64,000 nt of DNA, from NCBI RefSeq assembly GCF_000143985.1, contig NC_014364.1:2108001-2172000 (forward strand). Direction: 5' to 3'. This DNA is from Sediminispirochaeta smaragdinae DSM 11293 (GTDB lineage Bacteria; Spirochaetota; Spirochaetia; DSM-16054; Sediminispirochaetaceae). Of the stretch, positions 56,926 to 64,000 are shown in pieces (position 1 is the first letter of the stretch; each line of letters starts with the position of its first letter). Made by a program: the position numbers and the translations under genes. Below the pieces are notes generated by a model, which saw only the letters and a list, made by a program, of their open reading frames with translations, did no database searches and was not told where the DNA came from.

Positions 56926-57425
56926 CCAGGATACTCGGCCTTGATCCCGGTTTTGCCGAGACCGGCTGGGGAGTCGTAGAGGCCGAAGGTAACCGTTTCC
57001 GCCATGTCGATCACGGTGCCATCCGAACAAAAGCAAAAGAGCAAGTCGGATTCCGCTTGTCCTCAATTTATGACGCCGTAAAGAGTCTTGTTGAACAGTA
57101 CCGTCCCGAATGCTGTGGAATCGAAGAACTCTATTTTGCAAAAAACATTACCAGCGCCCTTCCTGTCGCTCAGGCAAGAGGAGTGCTATTGCTTGTGCTG
57201 GAGCAGCATTCCATTGTGACCGAGAGTTATTCTCCGCCGCTTATCAAGCAGACGATTACAGGAGTCGGCAGGGCGGACAAACGGCAGGTTCAGGAAATGG
57301 TTCGACTCTTGCTTGGATTGACGGAAATTCCCAAACCGGACCATGCGGCTGATGCTTTGGCCGCAGCATTAACTCATGCAAGTTTTCGTTTTTCGTCATT
57401 ACGGGGAGTGCGGAGGGATATATGA
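56922..57425 (+). CDS. ruvC: Crossover junction endodeoxyribonuclease RuvC
   Basis: 167 residues. The catalytic acidic residues are visible: Asp in [14 protein letters not shown], Glu in [11 protein letters not shown], and the final [14 protein letters not shown] pair. Resolves Holliday junctions as a dimer with RuvAB. Overlaps yebC (ATGA) and ruvA (ATGA). Confidence 0.95.
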   Translation: MTRILGLDPGFAETGWGVVEAEGNRFRHVDHGAIRTKAKEQVGFRLSSIYDAVKSLVEQYRPECCGIEELYFAKNITSALPVAQARGVLLLVLEQHSIVTESYSPPLIKQTITGVGRADKRQVQEMVRLLLGLTEIPKPDHAADALAAALTHASFRFSSLRGVRRDI

Positions 57426-58030
57426 TAGAGAGCTTAACGGGCACGATAACGGGAAGGCAGGGTACCGTACTCTTTTTATCTACCGGGGCAATCGAATGGG
57501 CCCTTGAAGCCACCTCATCGGCTGCAATGAAATTTGCCTCCTCAAAGGAAACCGTACAAATTCCCGTTCACCTTATCCATCGTGAAGATGCTATGTTGCT
57601 CTTTGCTTTTGCATCAAAAAAGGAACGGAACCTTTTTCGCGAGCTTTTAAAGGTATCGGGGATAGGTCCCAAACAGGCAGTAAGGATTTTATCGGGGATG
57701 GAAGCCGATCGTTTTATTGCCGCCCTTGAAAATGAAGATGTGGATCTGCTTTCCTCCATCCCCGGAGTCGGAAAAAAGAGTGCGGGGAAGATTATTCTTG
57801 CCCTTCGTGGTAAGCTTACGCCTGCGGAAGAAGAGGGGGAGGCAGGAGATGAGAGCCTTCCCTTCAAGGAGCTTGTGGAGGCCCTTAACGGTATGGGATT
57901 CGACCGTAAGCTTGCAGAAAAGGCTTTAAAGGCGGCTTTGAACGAATTAGAACCCGAGCGCTTTGAACATGATCATGAAAAACTTGAACGAGAGCTCTTT
58001 AGGGCGGCAATTGTGAGGCTAAGCAGCTAA
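57422..58030 (+). CDS. ruvA: Holliday junction branch migration protein RuvA
   Basis: 202 residues. OB-fold start ([28 protein letters not shown]), helix-hairpin-helix motifs ([18 protein letters not shown] and [23 protein letters not shown]) that grip the junction, and a C-terminal domain that contacts RuvB ([26 protein letters not shown]). Co-translated with ruvC and ruvB. Confidence 0.95.
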   Translation: MIESLTGTITGRQGTVLFLSTGAIEWALEATSSAAMKFASSKETVQIPVHLIHREDAMLLFAFASKKERNLFRELLKVSGIGPKQAVRILSGMEADRFIAALENEDVDLLSSIPGVGKKSAGKIILALRGKLTPAEEEGEAGDESLPFKELVEALNGMGFDRKLAEKALKAALNELEPERFEHDHEKLERELFRAAIVRLSS

Positions 58031-59076
58031 TGTCCGATAATAATTCAGACTCCTTTCTTGAAGCCGAGTATCGCGAAGAGGACGCCCTTGAGGGACGACT
58101 TCGTCCTCAGAGGCTGAAGGAGTTTCAGGGGCAACGAGCCCTCAAAGAGAATCTTTCGGTTTTTATATCGGCGGCGAAGGAACGGCAGGAAAGCCTGGAT
58201 CATGTTTTTCTTTCAGGTCCCCCGGGACTGGGAAAAACGACCCTTGCCGGAATTCTCGCCAATGAGATGGGCGCCGAATTCAAGGTAACCAGCGCCCCGG
58301 CCCTGGAGAAACCCAAGGACCTTGCGGGTATTCTCACCACCCTTGGCGAGGGGAATGTTTTTTTTATCGATGAGGTGCACAGGCTCAAACCGGCCCTCGA
58401 AGAGATGCTCTACATTGCCATGGAGGATTACGAGATCGATTGGATTGTGGGGCAGGGGCCTGCGGCCCGGACCATACGGATTCCCCTTCCGCCCTTTACC
58501 CTTATCGGAGCCACCACGAAAGCGGGACAGGTAACAGGGCCCCTGTTTTCCCGTTTCGGCATCACGGTCAGAATGGACTTCTATACCGAGGCGGATTTGA
58601 AGGCCATCATCGCCCGTTCTGCATCGATTTTGTCGGTTTCAATCGGCGACGATGCGGTTGCAGCCATCGCACAATGCTCACGGGGAACGCCGAGGGTTGC
58701 CAATCGTTTGCTTCGAAGAATGCGCGATTTCGCCCAGATCCTTGGAAACGGTTCTATCGATGCCGGAATCGTATCAGAAGGCTTGAAGCGGCTGGAGATC
58801 GACCATTTCGGGCTTGAAAAGCATGACAGAGAAATCTTACGTACCATTATCGAACAGTACGACGGCGGACCTGTGGGTGCGGAAACCCTGGCCATCAGTG
58901 TTGGCGAGGCGGTGGAAAGCCTTGAAGACTTTTACGAGCCATTTCTTATCCAACGAGGCTTTCTCCAGCGTACTCCCCGGGGAAGAACGGCGACTCCTCT
59001 TGCTTATCAACATCTTGGTATAGACCCAAACACAGGAAGGAGTAAGAAGGTTGAAGACCAGCGATTTCTCTTTTGA
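58030..59076 (+). CDS. ruvB: Holliday junction helicase RuvB
   Basis: 348 residues. [28 protein letters not shown], Walker [21 protein letters not shown], Walker [21 protein letters not shown], sensor IGATTKAG and arginine finger region [16 protein letters not shown]. The C-terminal winged helix is present ([40 protein letters not shown]). AAA+ motor for branch migration. ATG shares one base with the ruvA stop; its 3' end overlaps queA by 26 bases. Confidence 0.97.
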   Translation: MSDNNSDSFLEAEYREEDALEGRLRPQRLKEFQGQRALKENLSVFISAAKERQESLDHVFLSGPPGLGKTTLAGILANEMGAEFKVTSAPALEKPKDLAGILTTLGEGNVFFIDEVHRLKPALEEMLYIAMEDYEIDWIVGQGPAARTIRIPLPPFTLIGATTKAGQVTGPLFSRFGITVRMDFYTEADLKAIIARSASILSVSIGDDAVAAIAQCSRGTPRVANRLLRRMRDFAQILGNGSIDAGIVSEGLKRLEIDHFGLEKHDREILRTIIEQYDGGPVGAETLAISVGEAVESLEDFYEPFLIQRGFLQRTPRGRTATPLAYQHLGIDPNTGRSKKVEDQRFLF

Positions 59077-60091
59077 TCTTCCCGAAGAATTAATAGCACA
59101 AACCCCATCGGAAAAGCGGGGGGCAAGCAGGATGCTGGTTGTCGATCGAAAAAGCGGAACCTTTCGTCACCTCCACACCTCGGATTTCCCGGAGATTGTG
59201 GAAGATGATGTCTTGCTTGTTGTAAACGATTCAAAGGTGCGTAAAGCACGCTTATTCGGCAGCTCCGAGACCGGGGGAAAGGTTGAATTTCTCCTCCTCC
59301 ATCCCGATTCTCAGGATCATTGTCTCTGGACTGCAATGGTCTCAAAGGCAAAAAAACAGCGTCCCGGCAAGCGCTTCCTTTTCCCTCAGGGCATAGAAGG
59401 CATCATCGAGGCCATAAACGGGGACAGCACAGGGCCGTATCGTCGGGTTCGTTTTTCCATCCCCGTCGATGATGCGTATCTCGAGGTCAACGGCCATATC
59501 CCCTTGCCGCCCTATATCAGAAGGGAAGATACCGAACTGGATGAGGAGCGCTACCAAACCGTTTATGCACGGCATCCAGGATCGGTAGCGGCCCCTACAG
59601 CGGGCTTACACTTTACCGAGGAAACCTTTACGGCCTTGAAAAAGCGCTCTATCCCCGTGGCCCGGCTAACGCTCCATGTGGGACTCGGGACCTTTCTCCC
59701 TGTTCGCAGCGAAGAGATTACCGATCATGAAATGCACCGTGAGCGTTATGAGATTTCCCAGGATGTAGCCGATACGATTAATCGAGCGAAGTACGACGGG
59801 CGAAAGATTGTTGCAGTGGGAACCACATCGGTCAGAACCCTTGAATCTGCCTGGGATACCGAGGAGGGCTGCATACGGACAGGAAGTGCCGAAACACGGC
59901 TGTTCATCTATCCCGGTTATACCTTCAAGGTGGTAGATCGCCTTTTTACCAATTTTCATACCCCGAAATCGACGCTCCTGATGCTGGTCAGCGCCTTTGC
60001 AGGAAAAGAATTGATAGATGCCGCCTATGCCGAGGCACTGAAAGAGCGATATCGCTTTTTCAGCTATGGTGATGCAATGTACATTCAATAG
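59051..60091 (+). CDS. queA: S-adenosylmethionine:tRNA ribosyltransferase-isomerase
   Basis: 346 residues from TTG 59051, inside the ruvB end, with GGAGTAAGAAGG just before. Family segments: [109 protein letters not shown] and [11 protein letters not shown]. Makes epoxyqueuosine in tRNA. Convergent with the next gene, overlapping its end by seven bases. Confidence 0.95.
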   Translation: MKTSDFSFDLPEELIAQTPSEKRGASRMLVVDRKSGTFRHLHTSDFPEIVEDDVLLVVNDSKVRKARLFGSSETGGKVEFLLLHPDSQDHCLWTAMVSKAKKQRPGKRFLFPQGIEGIIEAINGDSTGPYRRVRFSIPVDDAYLEVNGHIPLPPYIRREDTELDEERYQTVYARHPGSVAAPTAGLHFTEETFTALKKRSIPVARLTLHVGLGTFLPVRSEEITDHEMHRERYEISQDVADTINRAKYDGRKIVAVGTTSVRTLESAWDTEEGCIRTGSAETRLFIYPGYTFKVVDRLFTNFHTPKSTLLMLVSAFAGKELIDAAYAEALKERYRFFSYGDAMYIQ

Positions 60092-60690
60092 GTGGATTGG
60101 TCCATCTTTTCAAAGGCGTCTCTGACTTTCTGAAGGCGTGCAAGATCCAGGGCGATAAACTCACCATAGTCCAGCTCTCCCTGATCGATGCGGTAGACTT
60201 CATCCTCCCATTCTTCGACCTCATCAAGGTGCACATAGTCAACGGTGTGAAGCTTTGCCCACCAGGTCAGTGCCTCTTTCCAATAGGAAAGAGCAGCCTT
60301 ATAGCAGCTTTCGGCAGTCTCCAGGGAGTCGAGGTTTGCCGATTTCCAGGGATAGTTATAAAAATAGGCTTCCCGTTTATCGTATTTCGATGCAAGTCCC
60401 CGATACTGTTTCACCAGCTCCAGGTTTACATGCATATAAAAGAGCGTTCGGTAGCGCTGCCACTCCTCTCTGTCGTCGATACGGGCCAGTGCGTTCAGGG
60501 GATTTGCAAAGGGAGAACGTAAGGCCCGTTCCAAGTACCAGATATTCTCCTGATACTCTTCGGGATAACGGTAGAGGTTTTGGTGATAGAGACGATAGAA
60601 TTGTTCTGCATATTCTATTTTGTAGGCCGAACCTGCGACGGGAAGAAAGATCATCAAAATTACGCATAGAAAGTAACATTGCACCCTCAT
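60085..60690 (-). CDS. Conserved secreted helical protein of unknown function
   Basis: 201 residues from ATG 60690. Signal peptide CYFLCVILMIFLPVAGSAYK, probable cleavage after GSA. The mature part is helical and aromatic-rich (YAEQFYRLYHQNLYRYPEEYQENIWYLERALRSPFANPLNALARI), resembling TPR-like spirochaete periplasmic proteins, ending in an acidic region. I recognise no named domain. It starts seven bases after the tmk stop, so it is the second gene of that operon. Likely periplasmic. Confidence 0.65.
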   Translation of the reverse strand: MRVQCYFLCVILMIFLPVAGSAYKIEYAEQFYRLYHQNLYRYPEEYQENIWYLERALRSPFANPLNALARIDDREEWQRYRTLFYMHVNLELVKQYRGLASKYDKREAYFYNYPWKSANLDSLETAESCYKAALSYWKEALTWWAKLHTVDYVHLDEVEEWEDEVYRIDQGELDYGEFIALDLARLQKVRDAFEKMDQSTY

Positions 60691-60697
60691 ATGCTTA

Positions 60698-61318
60698 TTA
60701 TCGACCGTCGCGCACAATACTCCACACTTTTTCGGCAAGCTCCTCTTTTGCAAGTGCTCCGTCGAGACGATGAATCTTCATCCCGCTCTTGACATAACGG
60801 TCAAGGGTATGCTCATAGCGTTCACGCACCCGTTTCTGTAAAGCAAGAGTTTCGAAGATATCACGCTGATCACGATCCGACATGCGGCGTTCGCACTCTT
60901 CGGGAGCGAGGTCTATATAGATCAGTCGCTCGGGAAGGGGGAACATGCTATTTATCTCATATACAATGTCGAAATCGACATCAAGGGATTGGTATGCTAA
61001 ACTCGAAAAAAGATAACGATCTCCAATGACAGCTATATGCTTATCGAGCAATGAGAGGATACCGCCTTTTCCGAAGAGGTGTTCATAGCGGTCGGCAACA
61101 AAGAGTCGGGCAAGGGTCTCGGGGTGGTATGGTAGCTGCCCTGCGAGAACCTTTCTGATGACTACGCCGATCTCGGAAGCGGTGGGTTCAAAGGTCAGCT
61201 GTACCGCTTTTCCCTTCAGCTTACAGCGATCGGCAAGGAGTAAGGCTTGTGTAGTGGTTCCGGCTCCATCGAGGCCCTCGAATACCGTGTATCCGCTAAG
61301 AATTTTCTGCTCTTTCAT
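60698..61318 (-). CDS. tmk: Thymidylate kinase with altered P-loop
   Basis: 206 residues. FEGLDGAGTTTQ takes the place of the P-loop, normally FEGxDGxGKTTQ; Thr replaces the Lys. Other family features remain: the DR motif in FVADRYEHL, GDRYLFSSLAYQ, and the lid-region Arg cluster ERRMSDRDQRDIFET. It phosphorylates dTMP using ATP. The lost P-loop Lys may be covered by a lid residue, as in tmk groups where the lid supplies a positive charge, or activity may be low. The start has the GAAACCTTAC region upstream without a clear ribosome site. Confidence 0.85.
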   Translation of the reverse strand: MKEQKILSGYTVFEGLDGAGTTTQALLLADRCKLKGKAVQLTFEPTASEIGVVIRKVLAGQLPYHPETLARLFVADRYEHLFGKGGILSLLDKHIAVIGDRYLFSSLAYQSLDVDFDIVYEINSMFPLPERLIYIDLAPEECERRMSDRDQRDIFETLALQKRVRERYEHTLDRYVKSGMKIHRLDGALAKEELAEKVWSIVRDGR

Positions 61319-61431
61319 GGCGAAACCTTACCCGCTTTCCCATCTCTTGTCGATAATGTATGATGGAAAAGAGGGAGAATTGGCAATATCTTTAGAAGGG
61401 ATATATCTCCCGTACTTGCAGGGTTAGGAAA

Positions 61432-64000
61432 CTGAAAGGGATTACGTTCTCAATAAAACTCCATACAATTGTCGTTTTCCTTATTTTGGTGGCGGCAACA
61501 ACGGCGCTGTTTTTCCCCCTTCAGCGGCGTCTTGATACCCTCATGGAGTCATGGCAGAGACAAACCATAGCCGCGGTCGAAAAACAATTCGGATATACCA
61601 TCAATTATGAACGTATCAGGCCCACTATCCTGGTTCGTTTGGAAATTTTCAATGCACGAATAAGTGATGGCTCGGATACTCTTCTGAGTCTCCAACGTCT
61701 TTCGATACAATACAATATCATCCGTCTGCTACGAGGGGACATAGAAGGTGCCGTCAGCAAGATTATTCTTGTTAATACGACCCTTCACATCGATGCCGAA
61801 AAGGATAGTAAGCTTCTTTCCCTTTTCTTTTCGGATAGATCGCAAAGCAAAACCGCAATCACGACCACGCCTTCGCCTCGGCTTCCGTCGGTTCCTGATT
61901 TAACCATACGAGGAAACAATGTCAATATCGACTATAGTAGCAGTACGTTCTCATTGTCGGTAGAAAACCTCTTTTTTTCGTTGCAGGGTGGGCAGGCTCC
62001 GCATTTTTCTTCCAGAGGCAGGATCACGTTTTCACTGAAAGGAGCTGAACAACCTTCCATTGCCGCCCCCTTTCAGGCATTGATCACGGCGGAAGGAACG
62101 TGGAAAAGTAGTGACACTGCGGGAATCACCATCGGTCTTCGTGATCTCCAGTCTCCATTCATGACAATTCCTACGGTACGGTTTCATGCCAGCCTGGATG
62201 GAGAAACACTCATTGTTGAGAAAGCGGCGGATCGCATTCCCCTTGATCTTAGTCTGAGTCACGATTTTTCCGAGTCTGTCACACAGCTTGAAATTCTATC
62301 GGAAGCCTTTGTTCCGTCGTCGTTTCTATCCCTTCGGGGGGATTATGATTCGATTAACCCTTGGCTGCGTAATAGTTACAGCGGGAAGATGGAGTTTCGA
62401 TACGATAAGAATCACTCAAGGCTAACGTATTCGACGGATATGGCCGCACAGTTGCGATATGTCTCCGGGTTTGAATTGCCATTTCCCCTCAATCATCATG
62501 TTCAGATTGCGGCAACCGGTGATGAAAAGGGAATGAAAATCGACCTTTTACGTGTTACATCTTCGGATATGGATTTTCGTCTTTCAGGTACGGCGCTGTT
62601 TTCCCCTCTTGTTTTTGATTTGGATCTTGATATTGGTCGTTTGGCCATTGACGAAAATCTTATTTCGGGGAAGGGCCGCCTATCGTATAATCGGAATGGA
62701 TTGTTTCTTACATCGGATCATATGTCATACAACGATATCAAGCTCTCTAAGCTTGAGACATGGCTCTCGTTTGACTCGGCTGGGAGTAGCGATTTTTCTC
62801 TACGCATGACGGTCCCGGATGAACATAGCGACAGACAGGGACATATCGCTGCAGAAGGAGAATTCAAGTGGAAGGATTCCTTTTATCTTGAAAGCTCTCT
62901 TTCCATTCAATCAGTGCCACTTGTAAATTTTTATTCCGAACTTCAGCGGAGAGGGGTTGAGATTCCCTCTTTTATTCCCCCTTCTTATCTTGATATGGAT
63001 GGCTTTTTTTCTACAGACAAGAAGCGACTGAGCTATTCGGTCGTGGGGTTAAAGATCTCCGATGGATCTGCAGATCACTATCTCAGCCTCAGCGGCGCGG
63101 GAACTCTCGATGAGCATAGCATAAGGAACTTTGATCTCCGTTGGGGAGATTATGTCGCAGGAGGAAGCAGCACCTTCTATATCAGGGATCAAGCACTTCT
63201 TGCGGAAAGCGATATCACCGTCAATCAAATTTCCTATGGATTTACCGCATATTACAACTTCGGCAAAAGTTTGGTCCTCTCCGGAGATCATGGAAGCCGT
63301 CTTATTGCCCGATTTAAGGACGACGGCATCTATCTTGCGGCGGAAGCAGATGCCTTTCCCTTGCCGATTAAGCTAAAAGAATCAGCGAACATCTCTTTCT
63401 CTCTCCACGGTCGTTATCGCTCCCCGTCTTCATGGCAGCTCGTGTTGGATACGTTTCGTTTTACATCGTTTTTTGCCTTCGAAGGATCGGGTAGCATAGG
63501 AAACAACGCCGCTTTTCTTACCAATATCTCCTATCAAAGGGAAGGAGCACCGCTTCGAGGATCGATAAGTGCTTTTTATCCCGATAATAGTCCTCTGAAA
63601 GCGCAAGGATGGGTATCGCTTAGGGATCCGAAAGATGAAGAAACCTACCTTGGGGCTTTTTCCTTGGATCCCAACGGCTTTTCCGCAAATTTCGACATAC
63701 AAAATGCACCGCTTTCCAGATTTGCAATCGAGAAACCACAAGGGAAAATATCCGGAAAACTTATCGCAAAGGGTCCCTATCGCGATCCGGATTTCTCGGT
63801 CGACCTTTCCTTGGAAGATGGGCAGCAGGCCGACAAACCCCTGGAACTTGAGGTGCGGGCAGAAAAAAAGGGAAGTGAGCTTCAGCTCAAGTACGGACGG
63901 GGACGCTTTGGAAATCATGTTTTTCAGAAAATATCGGGACTCCTTATGCTCAATGACGGGTACATTACCCTTTCAGGTGAATATCGCCCCTATTATCAAA
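61432..64000 (+). CDS. TamB/AsmA-like envelope protein, 5' part (runs off the window)
   Basis: Open for over 850 residues to the window end. The N-terminus is a membrane anchor (SIKLHTIVVFLILVAATTALFFPL) followed by beta-rich AsmA/TamB-type repeats: IDAEKDSKLLSL, IRGNNVNIDYSSSTFSLSVENL, LRVTSSDMDFRLSGTALFSP, and many strand-turn units. Such proteins bridge inner and outer membranes and help insert lipids or outer-membrane proteins. No ATG exists between the in-frame stop at 61393 and the anchor, so it must use a rare start: CTG 61432 is given, with ATT 61441 (AGGA upstream) and TTG 61486 as alternatives, the last of which cuts the anchor. Confidence 0.65.
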   Translation, partial: MKGITFSIKLHTIVVFLILVAATTALFFPLQRRLDTLMESWQRQTIAAVEKQFGYTINYERIRPTILVRLEIFNARISDGSDTLLSLQRLSIQYNIIRLLRGDIEGAVSKIILVNTTLHIDAEKDSKLLSLFFSDRSQSKTAITTTPSPRLPSVPDLTIRGNNVNIDYSSSTFSLSVENLFFSLQGGQAPHFSSRGRITFSLKGAEQPSIAAPFQALITAEGTWKSSDTAGITIGLRDLQSPFMTIPTVRFHASLDGETLIVEKAADRIPLDLSLSHDFSESVTQLEILSEAFVPSSFLSLRGDYDSINPWLRNSYSGKMEFRYDKNHSRLTYSTDMAAQLRYVSGFELPFPLNHHVQIAATGDEKGMKIDLLRVTSSDMDFRLSGTALFSPLVFDLDLDIGRLAIDENLISGKGRLSYNRNGLFLTSDHMSYNDIKLSKLETWLSFDSAGSSDFSLRMTVPDEHSDRQGHIAAEGEFKWKDSFYLESSLSIQSVPLVNFYSELQRRGVEIPSFIPPSYLDMDGFFSTDKKRLSYSVVGLKISDGSADHYLSLSGAGTLDEHSIRNFDLRWGDYVAGGSSTFYIRDQALLAESDITVNQISYGFTAYYNFGKSLVLSGDHGSRLIARFKDDGIYLAAEADAFPLPIKLKESANISFSLHGRYRSPSSWQLVLDTFRFTSFFAFEGSGSIGNNAAFLTNISYQREGAPLRGSISAFYPDNSPLKAQGWVSLRDPKDEETYLGAFSLDPNGFSANFDIQNAPLSRFAIEKPQGKISGKLIAKGPYRDPDFSVDLSLEDGQQADKPLELEVRAEKKGSELQLKYGRGRFGNHVFQKISGLLMLNDGYITLSGEYRPYYQ

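Overview
The window looks like the chromosome of a free-living spirochaete of the Spirochaeta/Sediminispirochaeta type. This is an inference. It rests on the housekeeping block at 49.4-64 kb (ssrA, smpB, two lepB-like genes, hemW, yebC-ruvC-ruvA-ruvB-queA, a tmk with an unusual P-loop and a TamB-like gene) and on repeat lipoproteins with Listeria-Bacteroides repeats. No rRNA or species marker is present.

Layout. 1-1.3 kb is chromosome: the end of a ketopantoate reductase-like gene and an SLH-domain lipoprotein. 1.396-10.42 kb is a decayed island. It is bounded by copies of the 3' end of the tmRNA gene and carries IS256 and IS3 remnants, an AT-rich gene pair, two large surface lipoproteins, an AraC-type regulator, an integron-cassette-like unit with a broken PIN gene, a GNAT gene and the first codons of a lost integrase. 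10.396-49.457 kb is a tail-bearing temperate prophage of about 39 kb with HK97-type head genes, inserted at the 3' end of ssrA. From left to right it holds a secreted nuclease gene split by an IS256-family element, a four-gene AT-rich operon (NurA-like, HerA-like, GHKL ATPase, radical SAM), the repressor/operator switch, a structured non-coding stretch with a tRNA-like gene, recombination and replication genes (RecT, SSB, initiator), a lipoprotein moron, packaging/head/tail/lysis genes, three integron-type gene cassettes and the integrase. 49.43-64 kb is chromosome again, starting with intact tmRNA.

How it fits together. The phage uses the tmRNA 3' end as its attachment site. A tandem older element used the same site and was left behind as the 1.4-10.4 kb remnant. 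The prophage carries cargo in four places: beside the left attachment site, beside the repressor, between the early and late genes, and next to the integrase. The most interesting items are (i) the tightly packed NurA-HerA-GHKL-radical SAM operon beside the repressor, a candidate defence or DNA-processing system, and (ii) three gene cassettes at 45.8-48.0 kb whose ends match the integron rule (the GTTRRRY start of each is the reverse complement of its RYYYAAC end). No integron integrase is visible, so they form an attC cluster inside a prophage.

Limits. All calls come from reading the sequence and from memory of protein families. No database search, structure prediction or composition calculation was run. 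Statements about AT-rich or GC-rich stretches are by eye.
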